From Batkoa obscura (Eukaryota > Entomophthoromycota > Entomophthoromycetes > Entomophthorales > Batkoaceae), in the NCBI GenBank assembly GCA_030770535.1, contig JASVEC010000012.1, forward strand, positions 496,001 through 560,000: a stretch of DNA of 64,000 nt. The letters are read 5' to 3'. How positions within the stretch are numbered: position 1 is the first letter of the stretch; each line of letters opens with the position of its first letter. Under the pieces are notes generated by a model, which was not told the DNA's origin, made no database searches, and worked only from the letters and a program-made list of their open reading frames with translations. Position numbers and translations under genes: made by a program. Positions 36,480 to 48,324 of this stretch are shown here, in pieces.

Positions 36480-38368
36480 TTTTTAGAAATATCAGTCCTT
36501 TTTATACTTTAATATTATAACCACGATAAGGTTGGAAAAAGCGATGATAACTGTTGTTTTAATTTTGCTTGTAAAAGTCATTTGCATGATTATTATAGCT
36601 ATTATAGCTATACTTAGTTCGATAATTACTGTAAAAAGCATTTACATTATTGATATTGTAAAAATTATTTTCATTTTGATTGTGAATAGCATTTACGTGC
36701 TTATAATTATAGCAGTTATTTTGATATTGGTTGTGAGAAACACTCCCATAACTGAAGTTGTTATAATTATATTGATTTTGACTGGGAGTGGTACTTTCAT
36801 AATTATTGTAGTTTTTATAATTATATTGATTATAATTGTGAGGAAAATTTAAATTATTATTGTAGCAATTATAGCTACTTTGATATTGAGATTGGTCATG
36901 AGAAGCACTTTGATTATTATTATAGCTATTATAACTGATTTAATTTCGTATACCAAAGATAATTTCATAATAATTATGATTATAATTAGTTTGACTTTGA
37001 TTGCGAGATATATTTATATGATTATTATAGCTGTTTTGTCTTTGATTACTATGAGCATTTTCATAATCATTAGAACTAGTAGAACTATTACGATAATAGG
37101 TTCCAAGACCGCTATTGTGTACTCTATTAGTACTATCTAAATAACTATCTTTCTGTTCTCTAGCTGTACATCGGTGCTCCTTGTGTAATGTGTTAGATTG
37201 ACCATTCCTTCTTTCTGAAACTCTTTTGATATTTATATCATAGGTATGTTGTTGAAATAAGATATCTCAAATATCTTCAAACGGTGATTCTTTGTTCACT
37301 TTTTTGCCTTCACATTCCTATCTTTTTTTAGTGTATTTAAAATATGTATATTATATGACTTACATCGCGAATGTGATCCGAACTCGCACACAAACAACAA
37401 GGTTTGGTAGGTGCATTAATATACAATTTGATTTAATAGTCAATGAAAGCCTAGAAAATTATTATTTTAATATCCTTTTTGATCTTATATATTCTCCAAA
37501 ACTCGACTCAATCCTTAAAATAATAATATTAAAATTTTAGCTTTATGAATCAAAATATTTACCAATGAACTATGAATTGTATTTCCACATTTTACACATT
37601 CTGCTCTAATAGATTTGTTTTGATAATCCTCAAACAATATGTTAGCAGCTTTAATTTATTCCTATAAATAACTTTACTTCTATTCTATGACCTGTTTTTT
37701 GCAGATAAAACAAATAAGTGATAGATACAAGCTCTGTCAGTATGGCCATCTTTTCCGTAAAGGTTACAACGATCCTAAATAAATCCAACTACTAATTTTA
37801 ATGAAGCTTAATCATTATTTACTTTAGCCAAAAATTCAGTTATTAAATGATCTCCTTTACAATTGAAACACTCTTTATATATTGGAATTTGATTGAAATA
37901 TCTAATAATCTTCTATAAAACACTATTAGCAATCTATTTTATTTATTTATTGACTTGATTTAGTTTCAATCATTAAAAAATCTTCACCAATCTTAATAGC
38001 GTTCATTTTAATCATTTTAATCACTTTAGTCTCAAGTATGATACTGCACTGTTCTTCTTCTTCATCTTCAGTATCACTAGATTCTACAATTTTACCAGCC
38101 TCTAAGCTGTTAGGTGAATGATTAATAATACTGCCTTCGTTTTCAACTTCATTTTCTGGGCCTCTGTCTTCCTCAACAGCAACACTATTCTCTTTCTCTT
38201 TTATTAAAAAATTATTATAATTTATATAACTTTGTAACATTTCTTCTATTTCACTATTGAGCTCATGGTTTTTAAAAGGTTAATTTAATTTATTTATTTT
38301 CTATTATTAATTTGCTTATCAGAGTCATCATATTGATGATAATCTTCGTTGTTATAATTGTAATTCAT
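36480..38368 (-). pseudogene. AIR1/ZCCHC7-like zinc-knuckle gene, broken copy 1
   Basis: A decayed copy of a zinc-knuckle protein resembling AIR1/2, the RNA-binding part of the TRAMP complex of the nuclear exosome. In order: start MNYNYNNEDYHQYDDSD (ATG at 38368), acidic part (LQSYINYNNFLIKEKENS ... SSDTEDEEEEQCSIIL, 38240-37947), degraded knuckles (KECFNCKGDHLITEF and GKDGHTDRAC, about 37880-37700), and a long Asn/Tyr/Ser-rich tail (about 37140-36530). Each part has a clear partner in the copy at 53311-54947. Several in-frame stops and lost knuckle cysteines (the first knuckle ends in F, the second has Y for the second Cys) show it is dead. Confidence 0.75.
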
Positions 38369-39872
38369 AGTTTTTTTTTAAGGATTTAAAATAGAAAAAA
38401 TAAAAGTTTATGTTGATGTTAAGAATCTTTAAAATGCTTAGACTGACTACAAGCTTTTATTTGTCAACGAAATTCAAGGGATGAAATTTGGGTGATAAGA
38501 ATAAAACGTTTAAGTATATTAATTTTGAAGTATATGAAAGTAATAATAAATTAACAGTTCAAATATTATTATGACAATATTATTATAACCTTTATACAAT
38601 TATAAAGCTTATTTTCTATATGGCTAACTGAAATAACTGGAACATTATTAGCAAAAAGAATTTTAACTTATCTGAATATTCTGAATAATAAAAATAAGGA
38701 CAATTTAAAATATTCTTCACTTTTTAGCATTTTTATTATCATTAATATAATCGAATTAGGCTTAAAGTTAATAAATAGATAAAAACTGACTTCTAAAATA
38801 TAAACGATTACAATTTTATTTAATATGGGTATTTTAAGAACTTGGTTAAAAAATAAAAATGATAATTTTCTAGTTAAATTTAGAGGTTGAAATTTACGAA
38901 ATTATATAAAAATGTTTTTTTTCATTACCTTGTTTTATCTCTTTTTAAATAATGTAGAATTTAAGACATTTAGTTAAACACTGTTAAATCATATAAAAAT
39001 ATTCATTACAGTTTATAAATCATTATATTATCATTTTTGAGTTAATCTCTTACTGTAAATGCGTTTTTACTCTTGGTTATAATAACATTATGAGTTATTA
39101 TTATAAGAATCACTATTTCATGAATCATTTGCTACTCTTGGAATTATAATAGTAACATAACTATTATTATTATTATTATAGACAATTTGGCTAGTAAAAA
39201 TGCATTAGAGGAGGAGTATTGATGAATAAATAACCTTGTCATGTATAAACTTTCTAATTATAATTTTATAATTGAATCCCTTAAAAAAATGAAATGACGA
39301 GATCAAAGAATGATATTTGCATCACTCAGTTTAAACTAGAGTCTTACAAATAAAATATGAAAGCAATTCTTATAATCTTATTTAAAAATAAAAAGACAAC
39401 ATTTTTTAATATTTGTGTCTACAATTTTTTCAAAAACTTAACTTGGGAAAAATAATAAGCCTTGAGTTTAAATATCCTAACTATTCTAAAATCAACAACA
39501 ATTAAACTCAGAGACTTTATATCATTTGTTATTACTAACAGATAAAGCCTTCTTTATAATCAAAGCTAATGACTAATATACTCACTATAACAGCTTTTAT
39601 TACACAAGCAAGTATTACAATAAGCCAAAATAATTATTATCACATTTGATACTATAAATAGCCATATTACTAGGATTTTTATGCGCATAATTAAAATAAG
39701 AAATTCTTATTATTGGTTTAAGCTTAAACCAACAACCCTTAATCCTTGAAATGTTACAACTAGAAAAAGAAGCCAAGAGTTAGAGAAAAGTCCAATTCAT
39801 CTCTTACTGCGCGGACAATTAATAGTTATTGAACAATAATTTATTAAAAACAAAAAAAAATAGGAATAGAAA
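38369..39872. other. AT-rich intergenic stretch
   Basis: 1.5 kb with A/T runs and a short ATT run near 39165; no gene, RNA or clear repeat family found. It may hold the promoter of the gene at 39873. Confidence 0.5.
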
Positions 39873-40610
39873 ATGAAATACGGTTATATTGAAAGTAAGT
39901 ATTCATATATTAAACTAATTTTTTTAAAACAAAATAGTAAATCCATTTATTTTGTAGGGATCAATGATCGAGGTTATGATCTCATCTGTCCATTAATTTT
40001 ATCCAAAATCAGCTTAAGCACCTGTGGTCACTCCACCTTTGTGTTTATAGGAAAACAATATAGTTTAATTAAGAAACTGAAACAACTTCAAGACCTTAAA
40101 ATTGAATTATTTGATCCTACCCAATTATCCGGGGAATATAATTTATGTATTGAATATCGAAGGGAATATAATTTATTTTTTTGTAATACCGAATTGATAA
40201 TAAGACCTACCTTAGAGTTGGATCGTGGGAAAGAAGCTAGTCATCCAGTGATTGAAAGAGCATTTCAATTTAAATTAAAAAACAAATGGTTCTTACCGAA
40301 AACAGCAACTATTAAAAACATAGTTGATTTATTAATTAATAAATTGGAAACTAATTTAACTTACCAACCAGTAAGTATCTATCAAGTAGGTAGGATTCGA
40401 TTGAATCAACAGGCTTGGATTGAATTGAATCTTAATAGAAATCAAAGAATTATTCAAGATAATTTGGATAGGATTCCAAGTTACTCTGCTTCTGAATTTG
40501 AGTTTCAGTTCCCACCAGAATATTACGAGGATGAGGAAGGAAGCTATCCATTACCTAGGTATTCTACTAATGGGTCAAATAGATATGCCAGGAATGCTAT
40601 TATTATTTAA
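39873..40610 (+). CDS. Unrecognised protein (~225 aa)
   Basis: An open frame of 245 codons, of which 39895-39957 is very likely a 63-nt intron (GTAAGT...TTTTGTAG). The intron is a multiple of three, so the frame stays open either way; removing it gives MKYGYIERINDRGYDLICPL. The rest is a globular-looking alpha/beta protein with CIEYRREYNLFFCNTELIIR, EASHPVIERAFQFKLKNKWF and a Tyr/Glu-rich tail (PPEYYEDEEGSYPLPRY). No membrane segment or signal peptide once spliced. I do not recognise the family. Codon use and low stop density support a real gene. Confidence 0.65.
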   Translation: MKYGYIESKYSYIKLIFLKQNSKSIYFVGINDRGYDLICPLILSKISLSTCGHSTFVFIGKQYSLIKKLKQLQDLKIELFDPTQLSGEYNLCIEYRREYNLFFCNTELIIRPTLELDRGKEASHPVIERAFQFKLKNKWFLPKTATIKNIVDLLINKLETNLTYQPVSIYQVGRIRLNQQAWIELNLNRNQRIIQDNLDRIPSYSASEFEFQFPPEYYEDEEGSYPLPRYSTNGSNRYARNAIII

Positions 40611-40974
40611 ATAAATTTGATTGAATGTTTTTTTTACTTGAAAGGCTTTTTTAAATATTATGTTGAAGGAATCAAGGTCTCATGGGGTTTATTATTGAAA
40701 GTCCAAAATTAGTAAAAAAAATTAATTGCTGATATAAGAAATGTAGTGAATATAAGAGGGAAATAGTAGAAGTGTTTATTTTTTTGAGCTGAAATCAAAT
40801 CAAATGTTTAAAAATCACATTGAATTGTTAATTCTTTTAAGCATGAAATTTGATTATTTGTTAGTTTACATTATTTGAAGTTGAAAATGGAATTTTAGAG
40901 TCATCTTTTTTATATCTAAATAAATTTAAATTCAAACCACACAACAACTTAAATAAACAATATAATAATCAAAA
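40611..40974. other. Intergenic spacer
   Basis: 364 bp of AT-rich DNA, presumably the promoter of the PEX8-like gene; no certain box seen. Confidence 0.4.
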
Positions 40975-42060
40975 ATGTCTTCTAGCTTAGCCATCAATAT
41001 CATGGTCAATACTATGATAGATATGTTATATGATAAACATTATAAACTCGATTTGGGTAACAAGCCCATTCTATTTCAACGATGTTTTAATTCTACTTTA
41101 ACTTACCAACCAAGTAAATTTTATTTTCCAATAAGTAAGTGAATTATCTCTAGAATTATAGAAATTAAATAATATAATAAAAATAAATTAATAATTAATA
41201 AAACTAATAACTAATAATATTGTTTTTTTATTTTATCATTACTCACCCAAAACAGTTAGTAACATCACCCAACTTTCTTGGTTATCTAATCCCTTTGTTG
41301 ATATGGATAGTAAGATTTTATTAACTAAAAAAAGTGAACGATTTTTAGATAATTTATTAAATTCGGATACTATCTTACCTGTTATGATTTGGTTAAAGTA
41401 AGTTTATTTTTTAAATAATGGAAATTTATGAAAAATGATAAAAATGATAATATTAATTTTATTTTTAGTACACAAGAAGGATTAAATGAGAAAGAGAAAG
41501 AGATTTATAAGAATTTAGTTTTTTTGAGATACTATTTTATTACTGAAATTGAGCAATCAATAGTTGATTTGAAGGTAAGATTAAGTTGAAAGAAGAATTA
41601 CTAGTTTTAATTTGTAAAAATATTAAATTAATATTTAACTAATATATAGACATCACCTTATAAAGAATGGTTTACTTCTCAAGAAAAACAAATTATTTAT
41701 AATCAAAGTTTATATTTTAAAAATTTAAAATATATTAATGAAGATAGGTAATTTAATTTATTTTCTATTAATACTAATATTGAAGTTTATTTTTTAGTAT
41801 TCATCTTTTAACGAATCAATTAAATTTAAAATGTGAATTGAAAAGGAAAGAATATTTGAATTATTGTTTAAAGTAAGTGAAAAGTAGAAGAATGGAATTT
41901 ATTGATTAATTGTGTTTATTTTATATTTTATATTTTATATTAAATTTAGATATGATCCTTACGATTATAAAATTATCGGTAAACATTTATCCACTTCTAT
42001 TTTATTAATAATGGAATTATCACAATTAAATTTATTTGATTTAGTAAGTTATCTAGTTTT

Positions 42061-42106
<46 letters not shown>

Positions 42107-44940
42107 TAATATAATATAATATAATGATTAATTTTATCTTTATTTTTATAGATTTCCATGAATTTAATTTATATAAAAGAATATATTAATTATATTCCAA
42201 CCAATTGGTATTCGATTGAATTAATGGATAGTTTTATTATGAGTTTTAATTATTTTATGAAATCAAAAGATATAAAATCATCTGAAATTATTATATTGTT
42301 ATATTGTTATTATATGAGGAGAATAAGTAAGTGAAGTAATTTAATCTTATAAATATAATTATAAGATGTTATATAGAGTACTAATTATTATTATCATTAT
42401 TATTATTATTATTATAGATACTAAATTGGATAGTTATAAACCCCAAATAACAAATATATTATCTCAAATGGAATCTTATTTAAATGAACTATTTTTAAGT
42501 GAAAATAAGAATTTAAAAGATATTAAAGATATTAATCAAGAATTAATTATTATTTATACAGTATTAAAAAGAATGAATGGTAATTTTATTTAATAAGATA
42601 ATAATAAGATAGTAATATTTATTTATTTATTATTTATTTTAGGTTATTTAAATGATAATAATAGTTCAATATTAATTCAGAATTTATTATTAAAATTATT
42701 AAATTCAAATTATTTAGTAAAATGGTAAATACGATATATTTTATAATAATAATATTTTATAATTTTATAATTTTATAATTTTATTAGTGCCAATTATGAA
42801 CATTTACAATATCAAATAGACATTAGTAATAATAATAAAATACCATTAAAAGAAGATATAATAACCCTCTCAGATGTTATTAATAATCTCATTATCAGTC
42901 TTAAAAGAACAGATTTCATTGATTTAAGTAAAATAATTAATCAATTAATACAAAAACAAGAAATATTAAAATTATATAATAAATGTGAAACAATAGACAA
43001 TGAACAATCAAAATTATTATTTGAATTAATTCATTATTTAAGTTTATCAATATTTGTTAATGATTTCGATTCAATTATCAAACAAGAAAATAAAAAGGAG
43101 AAAGTAGGGATGAAGTTAATAGTAGATAAAAAAAGAGTTAATAATCCTTATTATTGGGCAATATTTTTAAATAATGAAGATAATAATAATAATAATAATA
43201 AATGGGAAATTATTGTTTATTCAGCTATATTATTTACATATAAAAAAATACATCAATCTATTAATTTTAAATTAAAATTGGAATTACAAACTATATTTGA
43301 ATCGAAGATACAATTATGGATGAATTTCAATCAATATTTTAAACAATGGTTATTTTGTTTTAATTTTATTTTGGATGAAAAAGAATTGAATATGTTCTTA
43401 TTATTTAATCAGGTGAATTATGAAAGAGATGAAAAGTTATTATTGTTTATTGTAGATAATTTAATTACTTATTTTTTAAAAATGATACCTAATAGCACTG
43501 AAGAGGTAAGCTTATAAAAGTAATAATAATAATATTGTTTTAATTTAATTCTATTTGTATTATTTTAGAATGCATTTTCCCATTTTAAAGAAATCAAAAC
43601 GGATTTAATATTAAGTTATATTCCAAAGATAGCTAAAATCATTAGTCAATTAATATTGAAATTAGATCAATTTAATCAAAATCAAAAATTTAAACTATTC
43701 TTTTTAGATAGGTAAAATATTCTATTCTATTCTATTCTATTCTATTATTTTATTTTTATTTTATTTTATTTTATTTATTTATTGTTTTTTAGATATTATA
43801 ATTTTAGTATTGAATTTTATCAACGATGGGATGTTTATTTTGAAGGTAAAATAAAATATAGAATATTATAAAATAACTTTACTAATTACTCTTATTAGCA
43901 CACGATAATTTACTAATAATGAAAGATCCAAGCTATTTAGCTAGTATCAAACATTTAAAAAATATTCTATTTTTATTAGTCTTCCTTAATCTTCAATTTT
44001 ATCCTAATCAAAATAATCTTATTCAACATGTACCAACAATTAAGGAATTTGAATATTTATATTTAATTTATCAAAATTTAAATTTTATATTACATATTCA
44101 ATCTCCTAAATTAAGATATGAAAATTATTTATTAAATCAACAACAATTATTTAATTGGTTGAAATTAATTAATAAATCAAATAAAAGAAAAGAAAATAAT
44201 ATTGTAGATAAAATGATAATATTATTAAAAAAGAATCAAAAAAATCAAATTAATAATTTAATTCAACAAGGGAAATTAAATTATTTAATTTATTTTTTAG
44301 AAAATATGATGGAAGAGATGAGTTTATTACAAATTAAAAATTATCTAATGTTAATTCAACCTTATCTATTATCCTCTAACAATTGGCTAATTATGAATTG
44401 TTATCATCAAGCTCATGAATCAATATTAGCTTTTTTAAAAATTCAACAAAAAGATATTATAATTCCATTTGTATTTTGGTATCAAAAAGTTATTATGGAG
44501 GTAAATAATTGTGTTTATTATTTTATTTTTTATAATACAAAATTAATTAATTTTATATTTAGCAATATCCTAAAAATTTAACATATAATCAATTTAAAAT
44601 GATTTATCTACAATTAATTGATAGTTTATTAAATCAAAAAAATATATCTCAACGTACTATTTTCAATCTTATTAGTAAACTTCAAGATAAAATTCAACAT
44701 TCAGATGTTCCACTTAAATTCAATTATTTTCAATGTTATATTGAAATTTATTCCAAAGTACCATTAATTTATTTGAACAATTATTTTCAATTTTTTAAAC
44801 AATGGTATTTTCAATTTCAATCAAATTTCAAACAACAAAGTTTAAAATTATTATTACAATCTTTTAATTCTATGGAGTTAGATTTATCCCATAGGGATCC
44901 ATTATTAAATTTTTATTTATGTTTAATAAATAAAAAATAA
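40975..44940 (+). CDS. Large helical protein, probably PEX8-like peroxin
   Basis: About 1,000 residues in roughly 15 exons, the last at 44579-44940. It starts MSSSLAINIMVNTMIDMLY and is rich in Leu, Ile, Asn and Lys with no domain visible by eye. The C-terminal third reads NWLIMNCYHQAHESILAFLK, then YPKNLTYNQFKMIYLQLIDS. This is the pattern I recall from fungal PEX8, the intraperoxisomal protein that links docking and RING subcomplexes of the matrix-import machinery (AHS-I-AFL, then YP-LS-Q-R-A). The identification rests on that segment and overall length. Introns carry simple repeats (ATA)n and (TATTC)n. The end NKK is not a clear PTS1. Alternatives are other alpha-solenoid proteins. Confidence 0.55.
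42063..42120 (+). repeat. (ATA)n microsatellite in an intron
   Basis: About 15 ATA units followed by ATAAT units, inside an intron of the PEX8-like gene just after the FDL exon. Likely length-variable. Confidence 0.9.
42384..42417 (+). repeat. (ATT)n microsatellite in an intron
   Basis: About ten ATT units with one ATC, in the next-but-one intron of the PEX8-like gene, forming the acceptor-side tract before TATAG. Confidence 0.85.
43717..43746 (+). repeat. (TATTC)n repeat in an intron
   Basis: About six TATTC pentamers followed by TTTTATTTTATT runs, in a PEX8-like gene intron; serves as a long pyrimidine-rich tract before the TTTTTTAG acceptor. Confidence 0.85.
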
Positions 44941-44971
44941 ATTCAATTTAGTATTAGTATTAATATTAGTA

Positions 44972-44974
44972 ATG

Positions 44975-45020
<46 letters not shown>
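44972..45020. terminator. (AAT)n-(ATT)n perfect palindrome between convergent genes
   Basis: About eight AAT units run directly into about seven ATT units, a perfect inverted repeat that would fold as a hairpin. It sits between the stops of the PEX8-like gene (44940) and kynureninase (45051), only 110 bp apart. It is a candidate shared 3'-end or barrier element; the role is inferred. Confidence 0.5.
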
Positions 45021-45050
45021 ACTTTTTGTTTTATATTATAATTTTTTATT

Positions 45051-46965
45051 TTAAAGATTAAAATTGTTTTTTAATATCTCAACAAAAGTAAATACTTCAG
45101 TAAATCTATTAATTAATGGAAAAGGTGCAATTCGAATACAATTTGGTTCTCTCTGATCACATACTACACCATTCATTAACAACTTATCAAATGTATTTTT
45201 AAACTCAATCTCTTCTTTAAATATTAAAGATAATTGACAACCTCTTTCATTTTCTGGAGTAATTACTTTAATTACTTCATTTAATCCATTCAAGTTCATT
45301 AATTGATTTAAATATTCTACTAATAAACTTTGTTTTTTTAAGTAAGAAGAGAACTCAATAGAATTAAATATTTTTAAACTTGAAAGTAAAGAAACACAAG
45401 ATAATACACTTGGATTACTATGTCTAAAACTAAAAGCACCTTGAATTAACTGCATTTCATTGGTCATATTAAATCGAGTAGTTAAGTCATGAGACCACCA
45501 ACCAGTTAATCTAATAATATTAAATTTACATTAACAAAATGATTAATAAATTTAATATAAAATTAAAATTAAAATTAAAACTAAATATTAATATATCCAC
45601 CTTGAAAATTTACCTTTTAAATTGACTATCTGTTGCATATTTTTGATTTACATATAAACCACCAATATTACCTGGTCCACTACTTAAATATTTATATGTA
45701 CACCAACAAGCAAAATCCACATTCCATTGACTTAATTCAAGCTTGATATTACCGACAGCATGGGCAAGGTCGAAGCCAACTAAACAACCCTAAAGAATTG
45801 AGAAATTAAAAAATTAAAAAATTATTCATTAAGCCTTTCTAACAATATTATATATTCACTCTATTTCATATCAAATAAATTTACTTATCTCTTTCCAACA
45901 AGTTTACCTTTTCATGTCCTTTTTGAGTAATTTTTTCCATATTCAATTTCTGTCCAGTATAATATTGGACTCCTGGAAGTAATACAATTGCAATACTCTC
46001 CCCTTCTTTTTCAATAATATCATAAATATCTTCCATTCTTAATGTTTCTTCACCTTCTCTAGGTTTGACTAAAATTAACCCATTTTCAATGTTTTTGAGA
46101 TTTAATTGAGATTCCACAGCGTACTAAATAAGAGAATAAAAAGATTAATACAGGAATGGAGGTATTATTATTATTATTGATTAATTGTTAGTTAGATTAA
46201 ATAGGGACTTACATGATCTGATGGGAATGCTTTATGTTCAATTAATATTTTATATCGTTTATTATCTGGTTTATAAAAAGCAGTTAATAAGAAATGTAAG
46301 TTACTAGTTAACGTGGCCATCAAAACTACTTCAGAAGAATCAGCACCTAGTTAATGTTATTGATTAATATTGATGTTGTTAAATTTATTAATTAATATTA
46401 GTGTTATTATTTGTATTGAATTATATAAAACTATTATAATATTAAAATTAAAGTTCGATTACTACTTACCCACCAATTTAGCCATCAAGGGTGTAATTTC
46501 TTCATCAATAGTCACCCAGGGTCGAGAATAATCATGTTGATGATGACCTAAAACACCTCTTTAAAAGAAAAAAGAATATTATTAATATTATTAATATTAT
46601 TATTAACTATTTTTAATAAAACTTACTTTTTAGCCCAAACTTCCAATTCTTGATCAACGAGAGTTTTCAAATGTTTAGGTTGTAAACCTAAAGAGTTGGA
46701 ACAAAAATAGATACACTCATTGTTTGGATTAACTAATAAATTTTAATTAATGTTAGATTCATGTAGTTGATTGATATTTCTAGTTAATAAAATTTTACTC
46801 TTCTTTACCTTCTTCATTTAATTTAACATCCAAATCTTGATTTTTAGGTATAATAAATTGCTCACGTAAATGAGCTAACTCATCCAAATCATCTAACTTT
46901 TTTGCAAATTCAATACTAGTAAAAGATAGATTCTGTTCTTTGCTAACTTGTTGTAAATATTCCAT
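45051..46965 (-). CDS. BNA5: Kynureninase
   Basis: A PLP enzyme that cleaves 3-hydroxykynurenine or kynurenine to (hydroxy)anthranilate and alanine, in the tryptophan-to-NAD pathway. It starts [20 protein letters not shown] at 46965. Family motifs in order are [40 protein letters not shown], the PLP-binding [15 protein letters not shown], the Schiff-base lysine in [35 protein letters not shown], and [14 protein letters not shown]. The C-terminus [19 protein letters not shown] is typical. About eight exons join in frame, introns 50-110 nt. All recognisable catalytic residues are present, so the enzyme looks functional. It converges with the PEX8-like gene. Confidence 0.97.
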
Positions 46966-47186
46966 GGTTGAATATAATGATTTTTATATTTTATGAAATG
47001 GAAGTTGAAAACTTCAGACAAAAATAAGGTTGAAATCAAAGTTTCTTAGATGACGTTGATTGATTCAATTGTTCTTGAATGAATTTCAAATAAAAGCGAA
47101 AACTTGTTTTTTTGAGATTTCATGATCAGCTTGTAAAGTTTACTAAGTTAGAAGCATTAAGGTAATGTCGAAAAATTAATAATAAT

Positions 47187-47285
47187 GTCCAAAATTTCAA
47201 TATCTAAGATACAAAACATTGACAAAAACATTTTCAATATTGTTAAAGTCATCGAAAAAGCACTCACTATTAATGAAGACACTGT
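47187..47285 (+). pseudogene. Orphan exon-like open stretch
   Basis: An ATG at 47187 opens MSKISISKIQNIDKNIFNIV and continues KVIEKALTINEDT to a canonical donor GTAAGC. No matching second exon is seen downstream, where the sequence is stop-rich. The last part resembles the exon ends near 22600 (ANVIKAVNNTK) and 27070 (AKVVSSINNT), each also followed by a GTAAGT-like or TAAGTA site. It may be a relic first exon of the same small family. Confidence 0.3.
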
Positions 47286-47762
47286 AAGCTTAAATATCAC
47301 TAAAATCTAAATAATCATTGTCAAGTTTCCTTATTAAAATTTTTATTCTATACTAATTTACAAATTCAATCTCTATAATTAATTAAATAAAGATTAGATT
47401 TTATTAAAAACTTACTATGAGAACTCATTTCTTTTAAAATATTAATTTATAAATATTCTAAAAAGATTAATTGCTATTATAATTTCTTACAATATTAGAA
47501 CATCTATGTGGATTTATCAATGAGTATTATCACAACTTTAATTACTACTTTTAATCAAAGATAAATAAGGATATGAGTTCTTAATAGAAAGTAGTATTAT
47601 TAAATGAATAACTTTTAACATTCAATAGGCGAAGATACTTATTAAATAACAATTTTAAGAAAAAAAAAGGTTCGATAATACAGATCATAACATTATTTTT
47701 GTTTTTATTTTTTTAAAATTTACAATTAATTAATTAACTATTGATCATACTTAACTTTCCAT

Positions 47763-47864
47763 TTGGGGATGTATTTTTTTGTTTAAAATTTTACTAACAA
47801 TCTTTCCGCTCAAATAGCGCTTAAAAAATGGAAAAAATATTGAAGCCAAAAAAAACACCCCCAT
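47763..47864 (+). mobile_element. MITE copy H
   Basis: A well-preserved copy: TTGGGGATGTATTTTTTTG, core CTTTCCGCTCAAATAGCGCT and right end AACACCCCCAT. It lies about 55 bp beyond the stop of the minus-strand gene 47920-48324, so it may be transcribed in that gene's 3' UTR. Confidence 0.9.
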
Positions 47865-47919
47865 TTCTTCTGCCATCTTTTATCACTCACTACCATAAGT
47901 CCTCTTCTTTCTTTCCTAT

Positions 47920-48324
47920 TTAAACCTTCGATTTACCAACCCCTCTTGCCAGTTTCCACTGCTTCCATTTTTCCCTCAATTTAACTAACAATCCACCTCT
48001 TCCACCTCGAACCTTTAAAAAATACAAATTAAAATTTTTTCTTATTAAATAAGCAATCAACATAAAATCCATATCCTTCCCCTTCTTACTATCTTCTTTT
48101 AAATCTTGTAAGATTAATTGAATTAATAAATTAAGCTCGATAGATTTTAATTGATCAAGCTCAACAGTAGAGAGGATTTGGGGGATATAATCGAGGATGG
48201 TGGTGGTGAGGGTAGAAGGTGAAGGGGAGTGAATATGTGGGGTGCTGGGATAATGAAAGTGAAATAGATTTCGAGTATACAGATTAAAATCAATCACTGA
48301 AGAGGGACGAGAGTTATTCATCAT
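47920..48324 (-). CDS. Unrecognised 134-aa protein
   Basis: A single open frame with balanced composition, starting MMNNSRPSSVIDFNLYTRNL. The middle is Ser/Pro/Thr-rich (HIHSPSPSTLTTTILDYIPQ), then two probable helices (LDQLKSIELNLLIQLILQDL; FMLIAYLIRKNFNLYFLKV) and a basic Gly-rich end (VRGGRGGLLVKLREKWKQWK). No signal peptide or catalytic motif. The base composition clearly stands out from its AT-rich flanks, which supports coding. The family is unknown; a small mitochondrial or nuclear protein is possible. Confidence 0.6.
   Translation of the reverse strand: MMNNSRPSSVIDFNLYTRNLFHFHYPSTPHIHSPSPSTLTTTILDYIPQILSTVELDQLKSIELNLLIQLILQDLKEDSKKGKDMDFMLIAYLIRKNFNLYFLKVRGGRGGLLVKLREKWKQWKLARGVGKSKV

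Larger units (their letters stand above)
46966..47919. other. Intergenic with orphan exon-like stretch and MITE
   Basis: AT-rich. It carries one exon-like open stretch (47187-47285) and MITE H. The kynureninase promoter should lie just right of 46965. Confidence 0.5.

Noticed and set aside
36532-37140. Two plus-strand open stretches rich in Ile and Val that look like multi-pass membrane proteins.
   Set aside because: They are the antisense of the Asn/Tyr/Ser-rich tail of the broken zinc-knuckle gene; AAT/TAT codons read backwards give ATT/ATA. No real membrane protein is implied.
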